64,000 nt of DNA, from positions 434,001 to 498,000 of the forward strand of contig JANFOG010000011.1 of assembly GCA_024336345.1 (NCBI GenBank), read 5' to 3'. Below are positions 33,549 to 45,155 of this stretch, piece after piece; position 1 is the stretch's first letter, and every line of letters starts with the position of its first letter. The notes under the pieces were generated by a model. The model did no database searches, was not told the origin of the DNA, and saw only the letters and a list, made by a program, of their open reading frames with translations. Made by a program: the position numbers and the translations under genes. This stretch comes from Mariannaea sp. PMI_226. Lineage: Eukaryota > Ascomycota > Sordariomycetes > Hypocreales > Nectriaceae.

Positions 33549-35589
33549 TCATAGAAGCGGAGCTTGCAAAGACGGCTCATCTCCCAAGTCATCCTTGCGA
33601 AGCACCAATATCCCTTTCCGAACATCATCCAAAGTAGCGTTTGCCTCCAATCCCAGTGTCTGAGCCAAGAGCTCAAGATCACTAGCCGGAAGAGGGACAG
33701 GTGGGCTTCCGATAACAGGTGCACAAGAGGTGCTCAGGATGGCTGCGGCGCTGACGGCGGGAGGGGTCTTGGCCTTACTCAACATGCCGAAACGAATGAG
33801 GACTTCAGTGATGGTGACCATGATGCTGACAACGATGAGAATGATGATGATCCAGGTGATTACGCTCATCTTGGAGGAGGCGACGGAATCGGAGAGAATC
33901 TCGGCGAGGTCGAGGAAGACACGACAACGCTCATTGAGGACTTTGATGCGAGGGTCGATTTCGAGATATTCGCGAATAGCAGCATAGAGGGGATGTAGCG
34001 TGGGTTCTGATTCCCAGAAAAAGTTGGGTACATCGAGAATACTTGATGCTGTTGGGAAATTTGGTCAGCCACAAAAAAGATCTTGTAATAACGAAGGGAG
34101 TAGATTAGACATCACGTACAGAGATTAATGTCAACACGGCTCTTGAACAGACGGCCGAGCATACGAACAATCTCGGTTCGAGTCATGTTAAGTTCTCCTG
34201 TCAGAGCAAGAGTCTTCGGGACATCCTGGGCATCTAACATAGTCTCGCTCATGCGCTCTTCAAAGAAGCAAAGGCGCGTACTTTGAGCAATGGCGTGGCT
34301 GATGGTGAGCTTGATCATATGGTCTGAACGAGGCAGAAGCGTGATCATGTCGTTGAAGACACGCGGGCGCTTCACGTCGGGACTGTATTCAAAGTGAAAC
34401 TCCTCCGTCTCGTAGTCATCCTGGTCGAGAGCACGGGTGAGCAAGCCAGGGCGGCCCTCGGATGTGGCATCGGCGTCAGCAAAGGTAAGGTCGGCCAATA
34501 TGTCCCTCTCCTGATGCTCGGTGAAATTCCAGAAGACGACCACACCATATGAAAAGACGAACATTTCTGCAAAATTCTTGGAGTTGGGTGCAAGCCGATT
34601 CATTTGCGATACGTGATCATCGTGATGAAAAGGGTTCTGGTGGTCCTCAGTCGTAGAAGGAGAGTCGCTGAAGCGGCCAGGAGCTGATGAATTGCGGTCG
34701 GGACTGGAGCCCATATAGGCATCGTCGTCAAAGTAACCTTCATGGTGGTCTCGCTGCTCACTTCGCTCAATTTCCAGGTCAAGCACTGTCTTTCCAGTTC
34801 CGGGGGTCTTAAGGATGGGTCGGCTGCGAACGCGGTATCCGTCATTGCCGTTGAGAAGAGGGAGGGCGTAGATGACGTATAGACAGTCATCGTATAACTT
34901 CGTCTTCGCCTCATGTTTCTCACGCAAGAACTCTGCCGTCGCACTAACCTTGTATGCCTGCGCGGTGCAATAGGCCGTCAGTCTGCTCACCTTCTCCGTC
35001 CTCTGCACTTTGGGTAGCCGTTCGGCATAGCTCTTCCCGCGAATTCCACCTCTCTTCTTCAGCACGTCCAACTCTTCGTCCTTTAAAGGTCTGTTATCTT
35101 CATCTTGGAGCCTCCTCGCTAGAACAGCATCGGACTCAATTTCTTCATCGACGTCGTCAGTTCCCTGGTCAGTCTCGGGTAATAGAACAAGCTTCTCGCT
35201 GATCTTGGTTGTACGCGACGGCATGGGCTGGCCGGTTCGAGACTGCGCCGTGGGCAGGCCGCCGCCACTGGAAATTCTCCGACTTCCCAGAGTTGCAGCA
35301 GCAGCAGATGCGGATCGGGGGAGAGTGATGGGAGGGCCGCGAGGTTGGCCGGATGGGATCTGGGTGTTGTATTGAAGAACGTTGTCGACGGTCATGAATC
35401 GCATTGGTGCCGAGGGAGCAGTCGGGTTAGTTTCGGAATCCTGGCGCTGAAGGGATCGTCGCTGTACATTGCGTTCTCTCGCGTCCGTCACCTATAGCGA
35501 ATTGGTGAGCAAGTAGATTCAGCTGATAAAAAAAAAAAGTGCAATGTCCATGATCATACCAACACGGAGGGTCGCTGTTTTGAAGCCAT
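33549..35589 (-). CDS. RMD8/DUF155 family membrane protein
   Basis: Three exons on minus (35560-35589, 34120-35491, 33549-34048) give 633 residues. The tiny first exon (MASKQRPSVL, 10 codons) is needed because the second exon has no suitable ATG at its start; a GTATGA...TATAG intron of 68 bp joins them. After a long disordered N-terminus, the DUF155 domain begins near 190 (SRLTAYCTAQAYKVSATAEF, YDDCLYVIYALPLL) and continues with FAEMFVFSYGVVVFWNFTEH, FNDMITL, and the signature HAIAQSTRLCFFEERM. A PNFFWESEPTLHPLY motif and a RIKVLNERCRVFLDLAEIL helix follow. One transmembrane helix near 527-552 (VITWIIIILIVVSIMVTITEVL) lies close to the C-terminus. This is the Rmd8/Rmd1/Sif2 group (S. cerevisiae sporulation, S. 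pombe Sad1-interacting factors). Its molecular role is unclear. Confidence 0.88.
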
Positions 35590-36315
35590 CGTTGTCAGAG
35601 GTTGAGTGTGTTTGAGCCTTGGAGGAGGGAGGTATAGTGCAACAATTCAAAATGTTCGCGAATGTTTAAAGAAGATGCATCAAAAGATGTTGGATCATTG
35701 CAGGCTGTCTCGAATGAGCTGATGGCCGTAGGTTGAGCACAACACGAATCCAGATGCTTGCGGAAGCTCAAGGTTTGGATAATTGTTCTGAGGGCAGCTG
35801 GTTCTGGCCAATTGGTGTTGGCGCAACGAGCACGGATGACCTCATCCAGCCCCACTATCGATATCTCATCCAGATGCGTCTACTTCGTAGTCCACAACTG
35901 GACTGTTACAGTACAGATGCAACATTATCAAGTATTCCAACGCGTTTTTGCATTGGCAAATTTCAGCTGAAACATGTTGATTATATTCGTGCATAGAGCC
36001 GATGGCGCCGCAAGAAAATCTGGGCGGGAAGTGCACGAGGACTACTTGGCCCTTCTTGTAAATCAGGTATTCTGCAATTGCTACGCTAGCTATTTTTTTT
36101 TTTTTTTTGGGAATTGCTACCAAGACATGCAAATCATTGAAAAAATAAGGTTATGAACCATGGAGGAAACATAACAGTACATATTCTTATCGGTACGTCT
36201 ATATACATACTAGAACCAGGGATATAGGTAGGCTACCGGGTGAATCCGTAAGTTTGCAATAAACGAAGCAGCTTGACTGACGACTAACACTAAGTCTTGC
36301 ACGTTGTGCTCTCAA
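35590..36315. other. spacer between RMD8-like gene and nitrate reductase remnant
   Basis: 726 bp with the RMD8-like promoter and the former 3' flank of the nitrate reductase gene. A 16-base T-run lies near 36092. No gene seen. Confidence 0.5.
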
Positions 36316-38351
36316 TTAAAAGCCAAACATGTTTTCATCCTCGACATATCCCCAATCTGATCATCATTCGTAAGGCACTTAATCATCACCAGGTTTCCAA
36401 AGAATTTTAACTCACCTTTCAAAGCCGGTAGAGCAGCTTTTTGTATCATCGCAGGTGGGCCGCAGAGGAACACTGCACTGCCTTCGGAGGGCTCAAAGAG
36501 GCTCTGCTTAATTATATCCTCATCAACCAATCCTTTCTTACCTTTCCAATCATCGCTTTCATAGCTAATGACATGTGTGATTCTCAGTTGCTTGTTTGAT
36601 TTCTTTTCTATCGCGTTCAGCTCATTTCGTAGCAGTATGTCAGCTTCGGTTTTGTTGGCATCAACCATCCGAACCTGAGTTTCATCGTCGTTGGTGAGCA
36701 AAATCCGAGCGATGAGGGAGTATCCTGGTGTGATACCCGAGCCTCCCAGAACCAGCGCAACTCGATCAAAGTGTTTCTCTTTTCCTTCCATCACAAAGTT
36801 GCCGTAGCCGTTATAGGCAATCTCTCTAGTCGGTCCACAAAGTTCAACTTCTTCTCCGATAGGTATGCAGTCTAAAATATTTGATAGCGCTCCACCTGGC
36901 TGGTTTTCGTCAGGAAAGTAAGTCTTGACTGTGAGCTCAAACGTCCCACTCCCATCACGAAAGGACCTCGTATCTCCATTCAGTCTGTCTGAATGCCTTC
37001 CTTCCTCCGCTGGGCGGTCATTGTCGGCAGGTGGTAGAAGTGGTTTTGTAGGAGGATAGGTCCGGATAAGCATTCGGTCTAGCATATGGAACCCGATCTG
37101 ACCATGCTGGCCGGTTGCCAGCCCTAGGACACTTTTGCCTTCTGGGAGCTGAAATGTGTAAGTTCTAGTATCTCTGGAGGCCCACTTGCGATCGATCAGC
37201 TTCACCGGTAACCATCCATGCTTTTCCAATGCTGAATGGCAACCGTTCTGGTTGGGTGATTCTGCGTACTGTGGTTCCGTTTCTGTGTTTTGTTTGATGT
37301 AGTTGGCGACTTTCTAAGCATGTTGATCTCCTTGCGTCGATTTCCGTCACAGGCAAGCGCCACCGCAATGTTTATTGTGTCAAATTCTTTCAGCTCATCC
37401 ATGGAGAATACCTTTCTGGATCATCGTACTCGACTTCCAGTCCATGAACCTCCCAGAGCAGCCGAGGTACAGCCCCATGGTTTCGTACATAATGAAGCTC
37501 ATTCGGTGTAATGATGCCAGCGTCGTACAGGCGACTCAAAGGGGCCTCCGCGTTTAAAGGGTGTTTTCCGGTAAGTCGGATAAGGTCTGATGAACGGGGT
37601 AGCCAGTTGTCTGGACTAAATTGATCTTTTTTATCAATCGAGATTTGGGTCATGTTCCTGGTCTGGGGTGATTTGGTTTTGCCATTGTTTTCTTCTAAGT
37701 TGCCGACGTAGTCTTTTTCGGCCTTCAGGGCTCGTAGGAGGGCCAGTTCCTGAGGTGTGTACTTGTTCACCAATTCTACCTCTTCCTCATGCCCGCCACC
37801 TTTTTTCATTTTTTGCATATGCGTCATTATGCTTGCCTTTGTCCGACGGTCGTTTCCAATCGTGCTCTTCTTGGCTAGTCTTTTGTTTCTTATCGATGTT
37901 CTTTTGTTCTACTTCCTGCCCTCGTTTTTGAAGATTGGCTGGCTATTCTTCTCTAGTCTTAATCCAGTCCTCTGTCGCGTTGAGAACATATCTCCTCCTA
38001 GTGACCGATTTTCGGGATGTCTCAAATGGAAGTCCTTATAAAACTATTGGCACATAAGATGTTGAATAATCGGCTTTCTCGTCCATACCTCCTGGTTCTG
38101 GACCAGATCGCGAAAGTTGATCAGCTTCCCAGTCTTTTTGGCTTCTTGGAGAGCGTTGTACTCCTTTTGGTTCTTGTTGAATCTGTTCTTGGTATTCGTC
38201 ATCACAATGGGTGATCCCTGGGACTCGACCATCACGATTTCTAAAACCGACTCTATGTTGGTGACCGGCAGCCCAACCTGGTTCGTCGTGGATTTCTTGC
38301 ACCGAGGAGCCAGGATGAGTCCGCACTGTTACGACCCAGTTTGTTCGCCAT
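36316..38351 (-). pseudogene. decayed assimilatory nitrate reductase
   Basis: Pieces of a sordariomycete-type NAD(P)H nitrate reductase in the right order on minus. 5' part: WRTNWVVTVRTHPGSS, then a one-base insertion before YNALQEAKKTGKLINFRDL, an intron-like GTATGG...ATAG (38044-38088), DFHLRHPEN, a further shift, then RYVLNATEDWIKTREE ending in an in-frame TAG where Trp is expected. Next come the molybdopterin-domain start (DNWLPRSSDLIRLTGKHPL, NELHYVRNHGAVPR) and, after another frameshift, the DELKEFD...CDGNRRKE segment. The sequence then jumps straight to the FAD domain (WLPVKLIDRKW), so most of the Mo domain, the dimer region and the cytochrome b5 domain are absent. The FAD/NAD part is intact, including LVLGGSGITPGYS, FLCGPPAMIQKAALPALK, a normal 59-bp last intron (36357-36415) and the ending DWGYVEDENMFGF. 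It has no ATG of its own before the domain. Confidence 0.88.
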
Positions 38352-40065
38352 GATTCTATGAATTAATGTTGCAATGATTCAAAAGGGAAGATAAGGCATG
38401 TCACCCCAATACAACACTTCTTTAGAAAACCCTTGCCCCCTAGCTTACATTCATTGAAGACATTTGGTGATAATTGGACCAATGAGAGGGGCTACAACGA
38501 GATGGCGCTTTTCTTTTTTTGTATGCTTGTTTTTTTTCTGGCTCTGTATGCTCAAGAGGCTGGGATGTCACATTACCGAGAGTACTGTTTCTCGGGTAGC
38601 TCTTAGCCACTCTCTTGGATCTCCATCTCTGTCTCTTGCTAATTTCTAGGTGTTGCTCTACCATAATGAGGCCGTCTATCAACTTCACAGCCTTATCGCC
38701 TTGGTATTGGCTTCTGGCGTGGCTACAATGAATCTACCCAGTGAGACCGCTGTTCCTCTGCAAGCAGGTATGGGCAGGGATACAAGCCAACCTCAAGTTG
38801 GTCGCTGATGTAATTATTCGGTTGGGCCTTATATGCATTGTTTATATATATGTGCGTGTGTGTGTGTATACGTGTATACTTTTCCGTTGGAGAATGGCTC
38901 TTAGTAGGTTTTTTATTAGAGCTTGGGTGCATACACGTATTTTATTGGCAGCTCTGTTGCTTGCTCACCGGCCAGAAGTGGCACACGCAGTATAGTGGAT
39001 GTAAGATACGATGCCCTCTGCACTTTAAGCCTTAGTCGTAGCAAAAGTCTCGTGGACCAGTTACACACCAAGAAGATAATTGGGATAAAATAGCATAAAT
39101 CTCAGTAGAAGGGGCTCAATATGCCGTCTAGTCAGCCATGAAATTGGAAAGTATTTTACCAGAAAAGCTCCTACCCTGCAGCATTGATGAGAAAAGTCAT
39201 CAACATGGAACACGAGAATAAGATGGAACCAGGTCTCAGTCTCGCTGCATGCACTCAACTGATGACCATTACATATCTTCGTAAAATGGGAACATTTGGT
39301 TTCCTACGGGTTTCCATTTTGCCAGCGAGTGGATATCGTGACTCACGGAACAATGGACTGATTGGTGTTGCTCTTCAAAGCCGAGAGTCATTGTTGTTTT
39401 TTTACGGCCGAGATTTCACCTGAGCTGATGATGGTTGAGCGCACAGCAAAGCAGCGCATTGACAATTGGAAGGTTGAGGAGGGAAAGAGTGGGCCCAGCA
39501 CACAAAGGCGACCAATGGTGGGTCCCATTCCCGTTGCTAGGCGGTTGGCCCGTTGTTTGTTTACTACGGCATTTGACAAGTCGGTGGCCCCGCCATGCGG
39601 ATGGATGCCCTCCCTTGGTAGGACCATCGCTTCTTAGTTGTGCATGTGTTGGGCGGAAACCGGAAACCTGAAGGCTGAGCACAAGTGACGGCATTAGCAT
39701 CCTAGGCGACTCATCTAGTTATCGTTTGTTTTCTGGGCTCGAGCCTCTCCATATTATCTTTTCCCTCACCACCACCACCACCACCACCAACACCATACAC
39801 TTGCTTGCCAGCCGCTTGACAAACCATCACCAACTCGAGTCAACAACCGAGCCAGCGACTGTTTCCTAGCGAGCACATGTCTTGGATGCAATAATTCTCA
39901 CCCAACCGCAGTCAAACTTCCAAAACTTTACTCTGACCGCCCGAGCATTGCTCGAAATCATGCGTTAACGTCGCCGCAAAGGTGGATTCTATTCCTCAGA
40001 CCGCAAAATTACTTTCCGAGACCACGGCCTGGCCGCCGATTACTTCCAAAGGCCAGCCTTCAGCC
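38352..40065. other. gene-free region, promoter of IQGAP gene
   Basis: Frames here are short; 39361-39640 has overlapping frames on both strands without family signal. It includes a GT-rich stretch near 38850-38880, a (CAC)n run and the CA/CT-rich leader of the IQGAP gene. Confidence 0.5.
39767..39788 (+). repeat. (CAC)7 microsatellite
   Basis: Perfect CAC trinucleotide run in the putative 5' leader, about 280 bases before the IQGAP ATG. Confidence 0.85.
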
Positions 40066-43000
40066 ATGTCGTCCCGTTTCCATCAACATCAGACGAGCCC
40101 TCAACCACATCTTCACCACTACCACCACCCGCTACGCCACTCACACACGGCTGAACTAACCTCTCCAAATTCCTCCATAAACCGCTTTCCTTCGACCACA
40201 TCCTCGTCTGCCTCCTCGGGCTATTCGCAGATCTCCGACCAAAGCCATCACAGTCACTCCACGACGGCTTCAAGCAATCCCGGCGCTTCCTCGCCGGGGC
40301 ATCACAAGCGCGCCCAGAGCGATGTGAGAGCTAGAGCACGCACCTTTGAATCCGGGGAGATGACAAGCCCCAAGAAGACTGCGGCCCCGGCGAGTCCCTA
40401 TGGCACCGTTCGTCAGTCCCTTCGACCTCTGCCCCAAGCCCCAGCAGCATCGCCACCCAGGACACCACCGCATCGCCATGATCGTGGTAAGAGCGTCGAC
40501 TTGGCAAAGCTGTCCATGGGCCAATATGACGGACGCATGTCGCCTACGTCGCCATCACCTTCACGACCTTTGCCCATGCGACCAAACTCAATGCTCCTAA
40601 CTCGTTCCGACTCGATTCGTAATTCCAACGGCTTCTCACCGTCACATAACCCACATCATATGAATACTCATCTGGCTCGAGATGACATCCAGGAACTTGG
40701 AAAGTCTTCAACAAGCCAGCTGAGAACACTTTCTCGACTCGTGCAATCCGATAGCGCAGATGACTTTACGATGCCGACACAAGAAGTGGTCGGGCTGCGA
40801 GGCCGGCGGAAACTTCAACGAGATGTTGCGAATCGACAGAAATCTAACGGCTACGGGTGGGAGGGTCGCAACTGGATGGACAAACAGCGACAGTTTCTCC
40901 AGGCCTATGAGTATCTCTGTCACATTGGTGAAGCCAAAGAATGGATCGAGGATGTCATTCAGAGATCTATTCCTCCCATTGTGGAGCTCGAAGAAGCTTT
41001 ACGTGATGGCGTAACCTTGGCTGAGGTTGTTGAAGCTCTCAACCCCGACAGGCGATATCGGATCTTCCACCACCCCCGGCTTCAGTTCCGTCATTCAGAC
41101 AACATTGCCATTTTCTTTCGATACCTGGATGAAGTAGAATTGCCCGACCTCTTCCGTTTCGAGCTTATCGATCTCTACGAGAAGAAGAATATCCCCAAAG
41201 TGATATATTGCATCCACGCCCTAAGTTGGCTTCTGTTTCGGAAAGGTATAGTCGACTTCCGCATCGGAAATCTCGTGGGTCAGCTCGAGTTTGAGCACCA
41301 TGAACTTGAGGCAATGCAAAAAGGTCTCGATAAGCTCGGTGTTAATATGCCCAGCTTTGGGAACATGGGTGCCGACTTTGGTGTGCCTGAACCCGAACCT
41401 GAGCCCGAGCCGGTGGAAACAGAAGAAGAAAGGATTGAACGAGAGCTGCACGAGAACGAAGAGTCGATCATCGAACTGCAAGCGCAAATTCGCGGCGCCC
41501 TGCTTCGTGTGAAACTTGGAGATATGATGCAGAAGTTTTGGGACGAGGAGGACTGGATAATCGATTTGCAATCCAGGATCCGCGGCGACTTTACCAGACA
41601 GATTATGGATTACCGCATGAATATGAGACGGTTCGCCATTCAGCTACAAAGCGCCTCGCGGGGTTTCCTGCTTCGACGCAGGTTGCAAAATACTGACCAG
41701 TTCTGGAAGGCCGTTGAACCCAGTGTTCTCGAGCTACAGAACATGATCCGAGCTAAGAAGATCCGTGATGAAGTACGAGATTTGACTTCTCAGCTTTCGA
41801 TGTGCGGAGGCCCCATCCGGGAGATCCAAGCAATCTCCAGAGGCTTCTTGCTCCGAAAAAGTCAGGCTGTGCAGCAGCAGGAGACGAAGAAGACGTCTGG
41901 TCATGTCCAGAAACTTCAAGCTGCTATTCGTGGAATGCTCGTCAGAGATCAGATCGAAAAGGATCTCCAAGAGCTTGACTCACATACTCCCAGCATCACT
42001 GAGTTGCAAGCTGCGATGAGGGCCCAGCTGAAAAGAAATCAGATCAGCGACCAGTTGGAGCAACTGCACGCCTTTGGCCCCCAGTGGACAGCGCTGCAAG
42101 CGTTTGCTCGCGGTGGCCTTTCTAGAAAAGGGACTGAGGCACTGAAGACGGAGCTGAAGCAGCATGTACCGGAAGTTAGCCAACTTCAAGCCTTTGCTCG
42201 CGCTGCTGCCGTTCGAAGAGACGTTACTCGACTTCAGAATGAATTAAAAGAACATGAGCCGGCCGTCATCGACCTCCAAGGAATGGTCAGAGGCATGCTT
42301 GAGCGACAGCGCATTGCTGCTGACAAGGAAGAACTGGAGAAGCAAGAACCTGAAATTGTCACTCTCCAATCGCACATTCGAGGGCTTTTGTACCGAAAAC
42401 AACATCAAGCCTTCCTCGACGAGTTGGCCTCTCACACGCCTGCCATCATTGACCTACAAAGTATTCTACGAGCCATGATGGAGCGCGCCAGAGTCGAAGA
42501 TCTCCTCGCTGAGCTCGAGCAAGAAGAAGACGTCATCGTTGCCTTCCAGGCTGCGGCCAAGGCGTTCCTTGTTCGCGCTCGATTCCTGGAAAAGAAACGA
42601 TTCTTCGACGAGAATATGTCAAAGGTTATCAAGATCCAGAGCTTTGTCCGCGCCAAGGTCCAAGGAGAGGCGTACAAGAGCTTGACCACTGGCAAGAACC
42701 CTCCAGTCGGTGCCGTCAAGAACTTTGTTCACCTCCTCAACGACAGTGACTTTGACTTCAACGAGGAAATCGAGTTTGAGCGCATGCGCAAGACAGTGGT
42801 TCAACAAGTCCGACAGAATGAGATGTTGGAGCAGTACATCGACCAACTCGACATCAAGATTGCGCTCCTCGTCAAAAACAAGATTACCCTTGACGAAGTC
42901 GTTCGACATCAACACAACTATGGCGGCAACTCTGTGGGCTTTCTAGCCAACAGCTCCATGAGCTCAGCCAACCAGTTCGACTTGAAGGCGCTCAACAAGG

Positions 43001-45155
43001 GCTCAAGAAAGAAGCTTGAGTCCTATCAGCAGCTTTTCTTCAACCTCCAGACCCAGCCTCAGTACCTTGCTCGTCTCTTCAAGCGCATTCGAGAGCAAGG
43101 CACTGCTGAGAAAGAATGCAAGCGAATTGAACTTCTCATGATGAGTCTATTTGGTTATGCTCAGAAGCGCCGAGAAGAATACTACTTGCTCAAGCTGATC
43201 GCCCGATCCATCAGAGAGGAGATTGGTAGCGCCAGAGCTCCCCATGACTTTTCGCGTGGAAACTTCTTCTGGTCTAAACTCCTCACCAACTACACTCGAT
43301 CTCCGCGTGACCGCAAGTTCCTGCGGGACGTCCTGGGGCCTCTGATTCGCGACAACATTGTGGAGGACCCTGCGCTTGATCTCGAGAGTGACCCGATGCA
43401 AATCTACCGATCAGCCATCAATAATGAGGAACTACGAACTGGTCGACCTGACCAACGTCCGCTGGACGTGCCGCGAGAAATTGCTATTCGCGACCCTGAA
43501 ACTCGTCGCCTCTTCATTGACCATCTTCGCGACCTGAGAGAGATTTGCGACCAATTCTTCATCGCTGTGGAGGACATGCTACACAAGATGCCGTATGGAC
43601 TTCGCTTCGTGTGTCTTCAAATCTTTGAGGGCCTGCGTCAGCAGTTCAAGCGAGAACCTCCCGAAAACCTCCTCCAGATTGTCTCCAACTGGCTTTGGCG
43701 ATTCTACCTTCAACCTGCTGTGACGAACCCCGAGAATGTGGGTGTCATTGAGAGGTCATTAGGTCCCCTGCAGAAGAGGAACTTGTCCGAAGTTGCCAAG
43801 GTCATCAGCCAGGTCGCATCTGGTCGCCCCTTTGGCGGCGAAAATGTATACCTTCAGCCTCTCAACGCCTTCATTGCCGAGTCAGTCGAGCGCCTAAGTC
43901 AGCTTACGAGCGAGCTCATTACGGTACAGGATGCCGAGAGCACCTTCGATATCGATGAGTTCAACGACCTCTATGCCAAGAACAAGCCAACACTCTACAT
44001 TAAAATGGCTGATGTCTTTGCCATTCACAACCTCGTCGCCACAGAGCTTCAGGCCATTGCCCCCAGCCGCGACGATGTCCTGCGAGAGATCATGCACGAC
44101 TTGGGCAACGCAAAGCACAACGAGAGCGAGATGAACGCTGCTGGTACCTCCGATATTCAAATGTTCCTCACGCCCAAGCTGCACGACATTGACGACCCTG
44201 AAGCCGCCGTCAAGACCCTCTTCATGGAGACAAAAAGATGCGTTCTGTACATCATCCGCGTTCAGACAGGTACCAACTTGATGGAAATCCTCGTCAAGCC
44301 CATTTCCGACGAGGACGAGCACAAATGGCAGATGCTGCTGCATGAGGACTTTGCCGCGGGCAGCAATACCCGCGGTGCCTACTCGGACGCAAACATGATC
44401 GATGTCACGCTCCTGTCGTACGCTGAGCTCAAGCGAACTGCCCTGGAAAATATCATGCGTCTGGAGAAGATGGGACGCATTTCCAAGCAAAACTACTATC
44501 AAGATGTCCTCAACGCCATCGCGCTCGACATTCGAACCAAGAGCCGCCGCCGAGTGCAGCGACAGCGCGAGCTCGACGGTGTGCGCTTGACGCTAAGCAA
44601 CCTGCATGAGAAGGCCAAGTACCTGGAGCAACAGCGCAAGAGTTACGACGATTATATCGAGCAGGCTATGAAAACACTACAGAACAAGAAGGGGTAAGTA
44701 ACAAAACTTTCATATCCATCCTTGTTGACTGCGTTGCGGTGACTAACCACTCCATATCTTATAGACGAAAGCGCTTCCTGCTCCCCTTCACAAAGCAATA
44801 CAACCACCAACGCGAACTGGAGCGCAGCGGCAGGGTGCCCAAGTTTGGCAGCTACAAGTACAGTGCTCGATCCCTGTCAGAAAAGGGCATCCTCGTGGCG
44901 TGGACGGGCGTCGGTGACCGCGACTGGGACAAGATCAACCTGACAATCTCATGTGACGAAGTGGGTGTCTTCAGCCTTGAGGGCTCTCGCGGTCACATCC
45001 AGATCCCCGGCGCCAGCGCCCTTGTACCCATCGAGGATCTCCTGCAGGCGCAGTTTGAAGCTCACCAGTTTATGACCTTGTTCGAGGGCAACCTGAAGTT
45101 GAATGTCAACTTGCTGCTGCACCATCTTTACAAGAAGTTCTACAGAACTCAATAA
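40066..45155 (+). CDS. IQGAP-family scaffold (Rng2/Iqg1 type)
   Basis: Two exons (40066-44693, 44765-45155; GTAAGT donor, GACTAAC branch) give 1672 residues. The ATG at 40066 (MSSRFHQHQTSP) is chosen because no in-frame ATG precedes it. Order: a Ser/His/Pro-rich disordered N-terminus (about 1-265) with many S-P/T-P sites; a calponin-homology actin-binding domain (about 270-400; YLCHIGEAKEWIEDV, EEALRDGVTLAEVVEALNP); about 14 IQ-like units (about 468-880; xLQxxxRGxLxR pattern every 25-35 residues); a RasGAP-related domain (about 985-1360; YYLLKLIARSIREEI, NYTRSPRDRKFLRDVL); and the RasGAP C-terminal domain (about 1440-1655). The GAP domain of this family is thought to bind Cdc42/Rho GTPases without activating hydrolysis. 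In fungi IQGAP builds the contractile ring and directs septation at the cortex (family knowledge). The last exon encodes the conserved C-terminal domain. Confidence 0.93.

Noticed and set aside
36312..37827. Reading the nitrate reductase pieces as a functional compact reductase gene
   Set aside because: Frameshifts, an in-frame TAG, absence of most of the Mo and heme domains, and no ATG for the flavin part.
43894..44502. 202-codon minus-strand frame inside IQGAP
   Set aside because: Antisense shadow of a conserved coding exon.
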